In this document: piece by piece, positions 42,101-50,824 of the stretch | Numbering within the stretch: position 1 is the first letter of the stretch | Layout: each line of letters starts with the position of its first letter | Assembly (NCBI RefSeq): GCF_030489605.1 | Contig: NZ_JAUKFY010000019.1 | Span: forward strand, 24,075-88,074 | Direction of reading: 5' to 3' | From: Brevibacillus laterosporus | GTDB lineage: Bacteria; Bacillota; Bacilli; Brevibacillales; Brevibacillaceae | DNA length: 64,000 nucleotides | Position numbers and translations under genes: made by a program | Notes under the pieces: model-generated | Told to the model about the DNA's origin: nothing | The model's database searches: none | Seen by the model: the letters and a program-made list of their open reading frames with translations, nothing else

Positions 42101-43897
42101 ATGAAATCCTTCTTCTCTTTACAAATGAAGGTAACAGATTGTATGTTACCGCTTTCTTTCTCAGAGGATATGACAAGTCAATCTAACGTTGCTGGGGATG
42201 TAATGCATTCTTACTTGCCTGAATATTGCGCCATTCCTAGTTCACATACGCTATGGCAGGCCTTTTTATGTGCATCTAGCTTTCTTTCGCACTCAACAGC
42301 TCCAGCTTTTCATTCAAAGCTCCTTGTGTTGGATTCCGCAGACGGCAAGTCTATTGGCTACCTGCCCTTTAGACAATTATTTGAGATCATTGGCACTGTC
42401 GCTAGCAATCAAGAAGCACTCCTTCATACTTTATTGTCGACTATGAGCGAGGCAACCACCATTGTAGACTCTTTTAATCAGGTTGTTTATTGGAATCCGG
42501 CAGCAGAAAAGATGTATCAGATCAAAAAAGAAGATGTTGTGGGTACTTCGCTGGATAACCATTTTGCTAGCGAATCTATTCGATTAAAGGTTGCATTATC
42601 AGAGGGATCGGCTGTCCAAAGGCTCTACCATATCCCGCGCCCTAATCAACACGTTCTGATTAACTCGGCCCCAATTATTCAATCATCAGAGATTATTGGA
42701 GCCATCTCCATTGAGCAGGACATTACTGAATTAGTCAGGCTGCATGAGGAATTAACTAATACAACAGAGCACTTACACAATTTGCAGCAGGAAATGACTC
42801 GCTATCAAGCTACCACTGATCCTTTTTTCCCTATCAAGGGACATTCGCCTGCTTTACAAACAGCTGTGCAGACAGCCCGGAAGGTCGCCGTAACCGATGC
42901 TACCGTCCTTATATATGGAGAAAGCGGAGTGGGTAAGGAACTATTTGCTCAGGCTATTCATCAGGTAAGTAAACGCAGTAAAAAGTCCTTTGTAGCCATT
43001 AACTGCGCAGCCATTCCAGCCGCCTTATTTGAAAGCGAGCTTTTTGGCTATCAGGGGGGAGCTTTTACGGGAGCCGAGCGAAAAGGGAAACCTGGCAAGA
43101 TTGAGCTGGCTCATGAAGGTACGCTTTTTTTAGACGAGATTGGGGAATTACCGCTAGAGTTGCAAGCGAAGTTATTACGTGCCCTACAGGAGCGACAATT
43201 CTATCGTGTCGGTGGAACAGAACCGATTTATGTGAATACACGAATCATTGCGGCTACAAACAAAAACCTAGAAAAAATGGTGGCGGAGGGACGTTTTCGT
43301 GAGGATTTATATTATCGATTAAATGTTTTTTCGTTAGAGCTTCCATCGTTGCGGGAACGTTCAGAGGATATTTTAGAATTGGTTCCGATTTTCCTGCATG
43401 AATATTCTCTTGCTAATAATCAGGCAGTGCCCCGCATTATGCCAGATGTGATGCAAGCACTCCTTGACTACCAGTGGCCCGGAAACATTCGTCAGCTCCG
43501 CAACATCATTGAGCGTTTATCAATTTTACAAGAAAATGGAGTCATTACTTGGGAGCATCTTCCTGCCGCATTAAAGAACGCTCATGAACGTAATTCGGAT
43601 CATCCGCCCAAATCCAGTAGTTCATCACCTGCAGAGCTGTCTTCAGCATATATAGCAGCCACTGTATCTCCGTCTGCCAGCAAACAGACTCCATCTGAGA
43701 TATATGGCTTGCACAGCGAATATGTACCAGCTCGGTTGGAAAGGGGGAGCGATATGGAAAAAACAAAAATATTACAGGCATTAGAACGCACTTATGGAAA
43801 TAAAAAAGCGGCCGCGGAGCTATTAGGAATGTCACGCGGTACGCTTTATAACAAAATGAGAAGGTATGGGCTTGTAGAGGAATCAATCAAACAATAA
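42101..43897 (+). CDS. Sigma-54-dependent activator, probable regulator of proline catabolism
   Basis: A 598-residue enhancer-binding protein. The N-terminal region (about 8-105) resembles a CBS pair, then comes a PAS domain (about 125-225, SEATTIVDSFNQVVYWNPAA). The AAA+ domain has Walker A GESGVGKE, the sigma-54 loop GAFTGA and Walker B GTLFLDEIGEL. A Fis-type helix-turn-helix ends the protein (NKKAAAELLGMSRGTLYNKM). I take ATG 42101 because AGGTGATCC, a 9-nt match to the 16S anti-Shine-Dalgarno, lies before it; upstream starts lack a site. It is divergent from putB, so RocR/PrdR-like control of putB is the natural inference. Confidence 0.87.
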   Translation: MKSFFSLQMKVTDCMLPLSFSEDMTSQSNVAGDVMHSYLPEYCAIPSSHTLWQAFLCASSFLSHSTAPAFHSKLLVLDSADGKSIGYLPFRQLFEIIGTVASNQEALLHTLLSTMSEATTIVDSFNQVVYWNPAAEKMYQIKKEDVVGTSLDNHFASESIRLKVALSEGSAVQRLYHIPRPNQHVLINSAPIIQSSEIIGAISIEQDITELVRLHEELTNTTEHLHNLQQEMTRYQATTDPFFPIKGHSPALQTAVQTARKVAVTDATVLIYGESGVGKELFAQAIHQVSKRSKKSFVAINCAAIPAALFESELFGYQGGAFTGAERKGKPGKIELAHEGTLFLDEIGELPLELQAKLLRALQERQFYRVGGTEPIYVNTRIIAATNKNLEKMVAEGRFREDLYYRLNVFSLELPSLRERSEDILELVPIFLHEYSLANNQAVPRIMPDVMQALLDYQWPGNIRQLRNIIERLSILQENGVITWEHLPAALKNAHERNSDHPPKSSSSSPAELSSAYIAATVSPSASKQTPSEIYGLHSEYVPARLERGSDMEKTKILQALERTYGNKKAAAELLGMSRGTLYNKMRRYGLVEESIKQ

Positions 43898-44396
43898 CAT
43901 CGTCACTTACTCTAAGACACATTTATGTCTCGTTCCACACTTTGCCTGTTTTGTAGCAAAAGGTGACGTTGCAGGATCACAGCACCTATCCTTGAAAAGG
44001 GCTAGCATGCTGCCACAAAGTAAAAGCGAGGCTTGGGCCGCCAACGCTACCAAGCCTCCTCCCTAAAGCGGAAGCAATTTTCCAAACGGCGCTACTTATC
44101 GACTGTACCATCCTCATACGCCCGGGTGCTTCATTCATAGACGAATAATAGATGTTACCGACCAAAGTGACGTACCGTCTCCTTCACTCAAGCAAGATAG
44201 AGGTCATAAAGCCAAAAACTACTCCGGCTCCTCATACTCCCTAGCCAAATAAAGAGCCGCCTATTTAACCTGGCACTCAATCCGATTAGACACGTATAAT
44301 AATGAGCTCTCCGGCAAATCGATTTAGATTTCAGATAACTATGTATATTTTCCCCGCTTTTTCTACGTTGAAAAATATAATCATTTACCGTTTCAA
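43898..44396. other. Structured, GC-richer intergenic region with a 9-bp hairpin
   Basis: About 500 bp without a credible gene, except a 77-codon frame on the minus strand (44188-44421) that I reject. GAGGCTTGG (44028-44036) and CCAAGCCTC (44050-44058) form a perfect 9-bp stem on a 13-nt loop without a T-run. The neighbouring sequence is richer in G and C than other intergenic DNA here. It could be a structured RNA or the unusual 3' end of the activator gene. Confidence 0.35.
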
Positions 44397-44696
44397 TCAA
44401 CAATGCCCTGCTTGAGGCCAATCATATCTAGTTATTGTTAGCGAAAAGCTTTGATTCCGGCTGTGAAATAAAAATTGCAGTATAGCACATTCTTTTGGTA
44501 CAAATGAAATAGAGCCTGACAGTATCACTACTGTCAAAGCATCATCATGGAACGGCAAGCAATTTGCTCCTGATAGACAACATGTTTCAATTAAATAATT
44601 CATAAGCTGTACTTTGCCGTTCTTCTTGTAAGCGTAAAAATAACCTTGATGCAAAGCCAAATAGTGGTGCTCCCCCCATTTAGCATATGGCAACAA
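44397..44696 (-). CDS. Possible fourth gene of the ytr-like operon (hypothetical, 99 aa)
   Basis: A frame beginning LLPYAKWGEHHYLALHQGYF, 21 bp after the permease stop. It starts at TTG with AAAAGGAT upstream. The composition is mixed with several Cys and no recognised domain. Position and ribosome binding site argue for a gene; lack of homology I can recall argues against. It could also be a remnant. Confidence 0.3.
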   Translation of the reverse strand: MLPYAKWGEHHYLALHQGYFYAYKKNGKVQLMNYLIETCCLSGANCLPFHDDALTVVILSGSISFVPKECAILQFLFHSRNQSFSLTITRYDWPQAGHC

Positions 44697-44717
44697 GGCT
44701 ATCCTTTTACATGTGAG

Positions 44718-45719
44718 CTACATGCGAATCCGAGCATTTCGCAAAAAATACGACCCGATGGTTGCTAAAATCCCTAGAGAAATAAACCCGGCGTAATACG
44801 TGAATAAATCCTTTTCAATTACAGTCGAGGCAAAAAGACCACCAAGCAAGGCAAAGCACAGAATAGCTCCCCCGTAAAAAACAGGCTCTAATGCTGGAAA
44901 CATAATAACCTTGCCGTTATTCTCCAATCGATTGCGCTGATATAAGAAAATACCGAGTCCTAATGTAACAAGCAAATGCAAAATCGGAATTAAAAAAGGT
45001 GACGATAGCTTTCCAAACATGTTTACTACTACTACTGGACTTGTTAACAAAATAAGATTGACAGGAAATAAATCAAAATTCAATTGAATGCCAAAATTCA
45101 TTTGTAAAAACCCGTTAATTAAGAAGGCAATTCCAACAGGAAAGATACAAAAGATTAGGGACAGCATGGCTTGAACCATTGTTCCCCCCGCTAGGGTTCC
45201 AATCATCAGTACGAAGCTATAAAAAGCGATTAGACCTAATGATGACTGAAGCAAAGGATAAAGATGCTCCTTTAAAATGAAAAACTCATGAAATGGAGAA
45301 ACCAAAATAACAATCATATCAATTAAAGTATTCAATACTAAACTAATAACAATTGCTGATACCCCTAGCATCCATTTAGTCAAATAAATATTTCTGCGTG
45401 AAAAAGGCATAGAGAAAGTAAAATCGTTTACTAGGCTTCTTCTCTCCGATCCCATCAATGTCAAAGCAATCAACAACAGTAACGGAAAGCTGGCAAAGAG
45501 ATAATTTGAATTATTAGTAGCAAGGTAAAAAAACTCTGCTCCTTCTTTTTTTAATTGAGCTACATTCATAATAACCTGGTTTTCAGTTAGAAATAAGGTC
45601 TTCTGCATACGGGTGAATCCCATACATATGAAGGTGATAAATGGTAATAACCATATCATTGATTTACTCTGTTTCCATTCTTTTAGCCATAATCCTTTAT
45701 GAAACATAGTCGTCACCAC
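44718..45719 (-). CDS. ABC transporter permease (YtrC/YtrD-like)
   Basis: A 333-residue protein with about eight hydrophobic helices, an ABC-2-like permease. Features include ALTLMGSERRSLVNDFTFSM then PFSRRNIYLTKWMLG, the cytoplasmic loop typical of this group. It overlaps the ATPase gene by about 20 bp on the same strand, so the subunits are co-translated. In B. subtilis the Ytr system responds to cell-wall antibiotics such as ramoplanin and nisin and has been linked to acetoin use. The substrate is unknown. Confidence 0.82.
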   Translation of the reverse strand: MVTTMFHKGLWLKEWKQSKSMIWLLPFITFICMGFTRMQKTLFLTENQVIMNVAQLKKEGAEFFYLATNNSNYLFASFPLLLLIALTLMGSERRSLVNDFTFSMPFSRRNIYLTKWMLGVSAIVISLVLNTLIDMIVILVSPFHEFFILKEHLYPLLQSSLGLIAFYSFVLMIGTLAGGTMVQAMLSLIFCIFPVGIAFLINGFLQMNFGIQLNFDLFPVNLILLTSPVVVVNMFGKLSSPFLIPILHLLVTLGLGIFLYQRNRLENNGKVIMFPALEPVFYGGAILCFALLGGLFASTVIEKDLFTYYAGFISLGILATIGSYFLRNARIRM

Positions 45720-46590
45720 CTAGCTTGGTAATAAATAAATCTTCTAAATCAACTGGTAATTTTTCTAACAGAAGTGGTTGTTCCTCTTGTAATCTGGTTA
45801 ATGCTGAGCCTGTCGGGTCCTCCAGTAATAAGGTATGCACTCGCCCTACCTGCTGAAGAAGATATACTTGTGGCAGGTCAAGCAATGTCTGTGGAGCTTC
45901 TCCTTTAAAGACCACCTGGAACTTCTTAAATCTTTCTTCAGAATCTGTTTGCGAAGTCGTCGCTTCAACACTTCCTTTTTTGATCATGATAATCATGTCA
46001 GCTATTCTTTCTAGCTCTTCAAGTTGATGCGAAGAAATGATAAAGCTTACTTCACGTTGGGCAACTTCTTCAACAATCATGCCTAATACCTGTTTTTTGA
46101 CTATCGGATCAATTCCGTTTGTTGGTTCATCTAGTATAATCAAGGATACCTTTGAGGAGAACGCCAGGATAAGTGACGTCAAAGCTTTCATTCCTTTAGA
46201 AAATTGACGGATTTTTTTTCGTCTTGGAAGCTTAAAGCGCTCCATCAGCGTTACATAGTAAGCATAATCAAAGTTAGGGTACATAGCTTTGTACAGCTTA
46301 GCGCATTCATCAGGTGTATAAAAATGCAACGCTTCTGGGGAGTCCGGAACATAAAGCATGTCTTTTTTACACTCTGGGTGCTGGTGTATGGAGCGACCAT
46401 CCAGTTCTACACTTCCCCCATCCGTATCCAAAATTCCCATGATCGTACGCAACAAGGTTGTTTTACCTGACCCATTGCGGCCAACAAGACCTACAATCAC
46501 ACCTCTAGGTATCTCAAAGCTAATGTTATGTAATATCTCTTCCTCATCAATTACTTTATTTACATTATATAAACTAAGCATTTGAATCAC
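45697..46590 (-). CDS. ABC transporter ATP-binding subunit (YtrB-like)
   Basis: A 297-residue ATPase: Walker A GRNGSGKTT, Q-loop-like MLYVPDSPEALHFYTPDEC, signature FSKGMKALTSLIL (an atypical LSGGQ), Walker B LIILDEPTNGIDP and H-loop IISSHQLEE. The FSKGM signature and a C-terminal regulatory tail are shared by the YtrB/EcsA-like group. It overlaps both neighbours (GntR gene and permease) and forms the engine of the exporter. Confidence 0.87.
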   Translation of the reverse strand: MIQMLSLYNVNKVIDEEEILHNISFEIPRGVIVGLVGRNGSGKTTLLRTIMGILDTDGGSVELDGRSIHQHPECKKDMLYVPDSPEALHFYTPDECAKLYKAMYPNFDYAYYVTLMERFKLPRRKKIRQFSKGMKALTSLILAFSSKVSLIILDEPTNGIDPIVKKQVLGMIVEEVAQREVSFIISSHQLEELERIADMIIMIKKGSVEATTSQTDSEERFKKFQVVFKGEAPQTLLDLPQVYLLQQVGRVHTLLLEDPTGSALTRLQEEQPLLLEKLPVDLEDLFITKLGGDDYVS

Positions 46591-46963
46591 CTCGTAATTC
46601 TAACATGTACTTCTCAACCCACTCTTGTACTTGCTGTGTGCTAATCCCTAGGTAACTTGCTTCAATAACGATTTGTTTTAACGATTCCTGGAATTTATCC
46701 AAACGCTCTGTTTCCATCCGAGGAACCTGCTGCTTGGCGACGAAAGTTCCTTTTCCACGCAATGTCTCGATTATTCCTTGTCTCTCCAATTCCTGATATG
46801 CCTTACTCACTGTATTTGGATTAACAACAATCATGCCGGACAGTTCTCGTACCGATGGCAATTTTTCTCCCTCCTGTAATATTCCTTTTAGAATCAACTC
46901 TTTTATCTGCTGAATGATCTGTTCATAAATGGGCGAAGGACTTCGTTCATTAATCAGGATCAT
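46574..46963 (-). CDS. ytrA: GntR-family repressor, YtrA type
   Basis: A 129-residue regulator with an N-terminal winged helix (SPSPIYEQIIQQIKELIL, LPSVRELSGMIVVNPNTVSK, GIIETLRGKGTFVA) and only a short helical C-terminus. That short C-terminus is the YtrA subfamily's feature. It starts at ATG 46963 with AGGGTGG 9 nt upstream. It lies first in an operon with ABC genes, and a palindrome matching the YtrA consensus sits at its promoter, so it represses itself and the transporter. Confidence 0.88.
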   Translation of the reverse strand: MILINERSPSPIYEQIIQQIKELILKGILQEGEKLPSVRELSGMIVVNPNTVSKAYQELERQGIIETLRGKGTFVAKQQVPRMETERLDKFQESLKQIVIEASYLGISTQQVQEWVEKYMLELRGDSNA

Positions 46964-46990
46964 GATAATCAACCACCCTTACCGTTCGGT

Positions 46991-47013
46991 GTGTACTACA
47001 TCATGTAGTACAC
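46991..47013. promoter_or_regulatory. YtrA-type operator at the ytr promoter
   Basis: Arms GTGTACTACAT (46991-47001) and ATGTAGTACAC (47003-47013) are perfect complements around a single C. It fits the B. subtilis YtrA consensus AGTGTA-N13-TACACT with one difference. A perfect TTGACA (-35, minus strand 47047-47042) lies about 30 bp upstream. Confidence 0.85.
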
Positions 47014-47285
47014 TTAATACACTACTTCTTTTTGTGATTGGTGTCAATACCCTTCACAACTACAGCCCAAAAGCACAATCAAATAGCGCAGTCAAATAGT
47101 ACACCTCTTATTTTATTGCATGCAAAAAAAACCTTACCAACCTAATAAGATTGGCAAAGGCTTATGAAGACAGGCTGTGTTTGGAAAATACTACTGTTAA
47201 CGGCACTTCCAAATTCAGAAAATGTAAAACAAACCGAAAAAATAAGGTATAATAGGAACACCGTCAACAAAGGAGGTATTCCCTA

Positions 47286-47462
47286 ATGAATCAATATAAA
47301 TTGGTGACTTTTTGCCTTGCAGTGTTAGTTGCCTTCTGCTTGGTAGGAGTAGGTATCTTTATTGGACTGAAAAGCGCACTTGGTATCATTGGCTGCTTGG
47401 TATTGGCAACCTGTTTGATGGGCTTCGGATTTTCTTATAAAAAGAAACATCTTCGTCCATAA
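47286..47462 (+). CDS. ylaF: YlaF-like (DUF5325) small membrane protein
   Basis: A 58-residue protein with two hydrophobic helices separated by a short loop (LVGVGIFIGLKSALGIIGCL) and a basic end (YKKKHLRP). The pattern, ending in GFGFSYKKK, is that of YlaF/DUF5325 proteins of Bacilli. AGGAGG precedes the ATG and TATAAT (47248-47253) lies 30 bp upstream. It is convergent with ytpB, ending within 2 bp of it. The function is unknown. Confidence 0.65.
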   Translation: MNQYKLVTFCLAVLVAFCLVGVGIFIGLKSALGIIGCLVLATCLMGFGFSYKKKHLRP

Positions 47463-47463
47463 A

Positions 47464-48534
47464 TTATGTTTCCTTCCGGCGAATAAATAGGCTGTTTACG
47501 TAGAATAAAAAAGAAGTAAAACTGCTTGCTTTTTTTAATAAACGCTTGGAAATCGTATAAATTTGCGGCTGTTGCCGATTCACTTTTTGATCAGCCAAAT
47601 AAAAGGCAAGTAGCCCGTCAACGATCATGCGGTGAAACGCAGGATGAGGCAATTCATCAATGCTTTGTTTGGCTCGTTCAATAAAGTATTGCAGCCGCTC
47701 AAACGCTTCTTCATCAGATTGATAATAGCTGACAAAGTTTAAATCCCCACCTTCTCGATCCTCTTCTAAATCAATCAGGTAATCTAGCAAAATATGTACT
47801 CCGCCTATCCAAGGAAAATAGGCATGATGTAATGCTTTAATTTCCTTTGGATCAACCTCAGGCTCTGTTGCCAAGCAAAACAATGCAAAAATACCAACGG
47901 TCGACCCGGTTGCCGCAGCAAACTCCTGCCATTCTATCTCTGGATAACTTTCCTTATACTGATCCCACCATGTAAATAAGGCTTCTTCCCGCTTCTCTAA
48001 AGCGATATGTTTATATACCTGCAAATCGCTATACAACGTAGATAAATTCACAATATGCTGCTGAACATCTTTATAGGAAGGTAGCTTTTGGATCATCTCT
48101 TGACATCGCAAAACTAATGCATTCAAAAAGCCGCCGTCATCCTTTTCCTCACGAAATTCATAGTAATCCCTTAGCGGTGCATCAGGAGTTAGCGCATCCT
48201 GCATGGAGTAATGTAGCTGACGAAAATCAATTGGATCAAGTGACGTACTACGATCACACAAATTATCTAGATAATCACTGATAGTCTGATAAGCTACGAT
48301 TAGCTTGACCAGTGTTTCTTTATAAGCCATAACCTGAGAAGCATAAACAGAACCACCCTGACAATGAAATTTCTTGGAATCCATGCTGGCTATGGCTTGT
48401 TTTTGAAGTTCCCTATCTGGGATTTCTTTCGCTCGTTCATACCAATAAGCGAACTCTTGCTCAAGCAAGGGCAAAATGTAGCGATAGACACGATAAAGTA
48501 ATTGCCAAGGCTTATGAATCGGTTTCGCTTGCAA
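47464..48534 (-). CDS. ytpB: Tetraprenyl-beta-curcumene synthase (YtpB-like)
   Basis: A 356-residue terpene cyclase of the DUF2600 family, which turns heptaprenyl diphosphate into tetraprenyl-beta-curcumene for the sporulenol/C35 terpene pathway. Acidic motifs suited to diphosphate and Mg2+ binding appear as SDYLDNLCDRS and LLDYLIDLEEDREGGDLNF. It starts at a TTG (MQAKPIHKPW), 9 nt after AGGAGG. The longer frame to 48621 lacks a site. No squalene-hopene-cyclase partner gene is in this window. Confidence 0.9.
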   Translation of the reverse strand: MQAKPIHKPWQLLYRVYRYILPLLEQEFAYWYERAKEIPDRELQKQAIASMDSKKFHCQGGSVYASQVMAYKETLVKLIVAYQTISDYLDNLCDRSTSLDPIDFRQLHYSMQDALTPDAPLRDYYEFREEKDDGGFLNALVLRCQEMIQKLPSYKDVQQHIVNLSTLYSDLQVYKHIALEKREEALFTWWDQYKESYPEIEWQEFAAATGSTVGIFALFCLATEPEVDPKEIKALHHAYFPWIGGVHILLDYLIDLEEDREGGDLNFVSYYQSDEEAFERLQYFIERAKQSIDELPHPAFHRMIVDGLLAFYLADQKVNRQQPQIYTISKRLLKKASSFTSFLFYVNSLFIRRKET

Positions 48535-48696
48535 GCTAAAGTTCCTCCTTTGGTTTTTTGCTATACAACATCTTATCATATCTCTGGAGGAAAAATCTGC
48601 TTTATCCCCGTGTGTAACCAATTTGATATATCTGCAATACGAGGGTTCCTAAGATTTTACAGCCTCCATAGCTCCTTGGCTTTCCATCATTCGGAT

Positions 48697-49284
48697 TTAC
48701 TTACATATCGATGAAATTGTCTTCTTCATGTACTTGTGCATCACCTCAACCAGCAGATACTTTCCATTATGGATGCACCAATCAAAAATAATCCCCCTCG
48801 ATAGCATAATTAAATATTCAAGTATTTCTTCCTCTTTTAAATCCGTCGTTAATTCTTGTCTAGCTCGCCCCTGACTGATAATTTCCTGAAGCTTTGTCCA
48901 AGTAGAAGAATTTTTCAAAGTAAACAGTCGATTATTTCCATGATAAAGCTGCTTATTAATGTGCAATCCCAATTCAGACGTATGCTTGGCTAATTGAACA
49001 AAAAAGTGTAAGAGCCGATCTTTTGTTGGCTCTTGTTTTTCGTCAGCTTGTATATCAAGAGCAAAGCGCTTATCGATTTCCTGAAATAAGCAAAGATAAA
49101 TCTCTTCCTTGGAACTAAAGTAATAATAAAATGTTCCCACTGATACGCTTGCTTTCTTACTAATTTCCTCGATAGAGATACTTTCATAATCTTTTTCTTT
49201 TATCAAATCCAGAGCTACATGATAAATAGTGCGTTTTGTTTCTATGGCTTTTTCTTGTCGCTTGGTTAATTTTCTTTCCTGCAT
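48697..49284 (-). CDS. TetR-family repressor divergent from the P450 gene
   Basis: A 195-residue regulator. The N-terminal helix-turn-helix reads ISIEEISKKASVSVGTFYYYF, and the rest is a helical ligand/dimer domain. I start it at MQERKLTKRQ, with AGGAG upstream. It faces the cytochrome P450 gene and a palindromic operator lies between them, the same layout as B. subtilis BscR and its P450. The ligand is unknown; fatty acids are typical for that group. Confidence 0.85.
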   Translation of the reverse strand: MQERKLTKRQEKAIETKRTIYHVALDLIKEKDYESISIEEISKKASVSVGTFYYYFSSKEEIYLCLFQEIDKRFALDIQADEKQEPTKDRLLHFFVQLAKHTSELGLHINKQLYHGNNRLFTLKNSSTWTKLQEIISQGRARQELTTDLKEEEILEYLIMLSRGIIFDWCIHNGKYLLVEVMHKYMKKTISSICK

Positions 49285-49458
49285 CGTATTTATTCTCCTA
49301 GTTAACATGTGCGTATTGGAAGAGGACATATACCCCGCTTCGAAAAAAGTGTGCCGCTTCCTAGAGAATATTGTATCAATTTTTTCCAGTAGACAGCATA
49401 CAATCTGCCCAAAGTAAAAAATTTACATTTTATCCTCCTTGATTTATACTTGCTTTAT

Positions 49459-49493
49459 AAACTGAATGATATTCAGTGAATTATATTCAGTTT
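49459..49493. promoter_or_regulatory. TetR operator with three half-sites between regulator and P450
   Basis: ACTGAAT (49461-49467) and ATTCAGT (49471-49477) form a perfect 7-bp palindrome with a 3-bp gap. A third half, ATTCAG (49485-49490), pairs again with the first to give AAACTGAAT and ATTCAGTTT at a wider distance. Two overlapping dimers could bind. Confidence 0.7.
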
Positions 49494-49530
49494 AATTATT
49501 TTCGACATCTTTAAAGGAGGAAAGAGTATC

Positions 49531-50751
49531 ATGAATGACATGAAACAATCTTTTATCATGATTCCTAGCAATTATTTTAGAGATGAAGAAGTTCAGCTAG
49601 ATCCTTATCATCCGTTTTTATGGTACGAAAAAATGAGGCACCAATCCCCTGTTTACTATAATGAAAAAGCAGACACGTGGAACGTCTTTCTCTATCACGA
49701 TGTCAAACGTGTAATGGAAGACAAACACAATTTTTCTAGCGTTTTACCTCCAAAAAGAGCATCCCCATTTAATCGAAGTGTGATTGGCATGGATCAGCCT
49801 ATGCACACAGATATCCGTTCTATTGTTATGCATTCCTTTACCCCGAAAATGATGAAATCGTGGGCCCCACGTATTGAAGAAATCACGAAGCATCTTCTGG
49901 AAAACGTGGAAGGTCAACAAGAATTTGATCTAGTACGAGATTTCTCATACCCGCTGCCTGTCATTGTAATTGCAGAGATGCTGGGGGTTCCTTCATCAGA
50001 GATGTCGAAGTTTAAGGAATGGTCAGATATTGTGGTAAGTTCCCCAGATACAGATGATCCAGATCATTTGACACAATTCCTATCTGTTCGTACAAAAGCT
50101 GATCAGGAGTTAACAAGCTTTTTTACAGAAATTGTTGAACATAAACGAAAAAGCCCTTGTCTAGAAAACGATATTATCTCTATTCTTATTCAGGCTGAAA
50201 GCGAAGAAAGCAAAATTTCCATTGATGAACTTGTCGCTTTTTGTAAATTGTTATTGGTGGCGGGAAATGAGACGACTACAAATTTTATTTCTAATACAAT
50301 GTATAGTCTATTGGAGAGTCCCGGGGCTTATAGACAGATTCAGCAGGATTTATCCCTGATTCCCCAAGCTTTAGAGGAATCCTTACGCTACCGTTCTCCA
50401 GCGCAACGAGTCGTCCGAAGAGTAAAGGAGGATGTACAAATTGGATCCCATATGCTTAAAAAAGATCAGATTATAATTGCTTGGATAGGGTCAGCCAACC
50501 GGGATGAGACAGTATTCGAGCAGGCTTCTGCATTTGATATCAGCCGAAGGGTAAATCCTCACCTTGCCTTTGGACAGGGCATTCATTTTTGCTTAGGTGC
50601 GCCTTTAGCCAGATTAGAAGCAAAAATTTCTTTGACAGAATTATTTAAAAATATCAAACATATTTCCTTTCACGAGAACACTCAGCCGGTGCCTATTGCA
50701 AATAGCACTACCATATACGGTTTAAAAAGTTTTCCTGTTAGCGTTAACTAG
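49531..50751 (+). CDS. Cytochrome P450
   Basis: A 406-residue soluble class I-type P450 monooxygenase. It shows the I-helix oxygen-activation motif AGNETTTN (244-251), the ExxR pair Glu283/Arg286, and the haem-binding loop FGQGIHFCLGAPLA with proximal Cys354. The length is typical of bacterial CYP107/CYP109-like families. No ferredoxin or reductase gene is adjacent, so redox partners come from elsewhere. AGGAGG precedes the ATG. The TetR operator upstream suggests substrate-induced expression. The substrate is unknown. Confidence 0.92.
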   Translation: MNDMKQSFIMIPSNYFRDEEVQLDPYHPFLWYEKMRHQSPVYYNEKADTWNVFLYHDVKRVMEDKHNFSSVLPPKRASPFNRSVIGMDQPMHTDIRSIVMHSFTPKMMKSWAPRIEEITKHLLENVEGQQEFDLVRDFSYPLPVIVIAEMLGVPSSEMSKFKEWSDIVVSSPDTDDPDHLTQFLSVRTKADQELTSFFTEIVEHKRKSPCLENDIISILIQAESEESKISIDELVAFCKLLLVAGNETTTNFISNTMYSLLESPGAYRQIQQDLSLIPQALEESLRYRSPAQRVVRRVKEDVQIGSHMLKKDQIIIAWIGSANRDETVFEQASAFDISRRVNPHLAFGQGIHFCLGAPLARLEAKISLTELFKNIKHISFHENTQPVPIANSTTIYGLKSFPVSVN

Positions 50752-50788
50752 TCGCTCTATTTTTGGCTATCCGAGCCTTTCTTACATG

Positions 50789-50816
50789 CTAAAACCCTCC
50801 ACAGGGAGGGTTTTAG
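50789..50816. terminator. Bidirectional terminator between P450 and cvfB
   Basis: CTAAAACCCTCC (50789-50800) pairs with GGGAGGGTTTTAG (50804-50816) on a 3-nt ACA loop. The AAAA and TTTT in the arms suit both directions. Confidence 0.85.
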
Positions 50817-50824
50817 TTACTTGA

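Noticed and set aside
44188..44421. 77-codon minus-strand frame
   Set aside because: No ribosome binding site, unusual composition, no family, and it overlaps the hairpin-bearing intergenic region.
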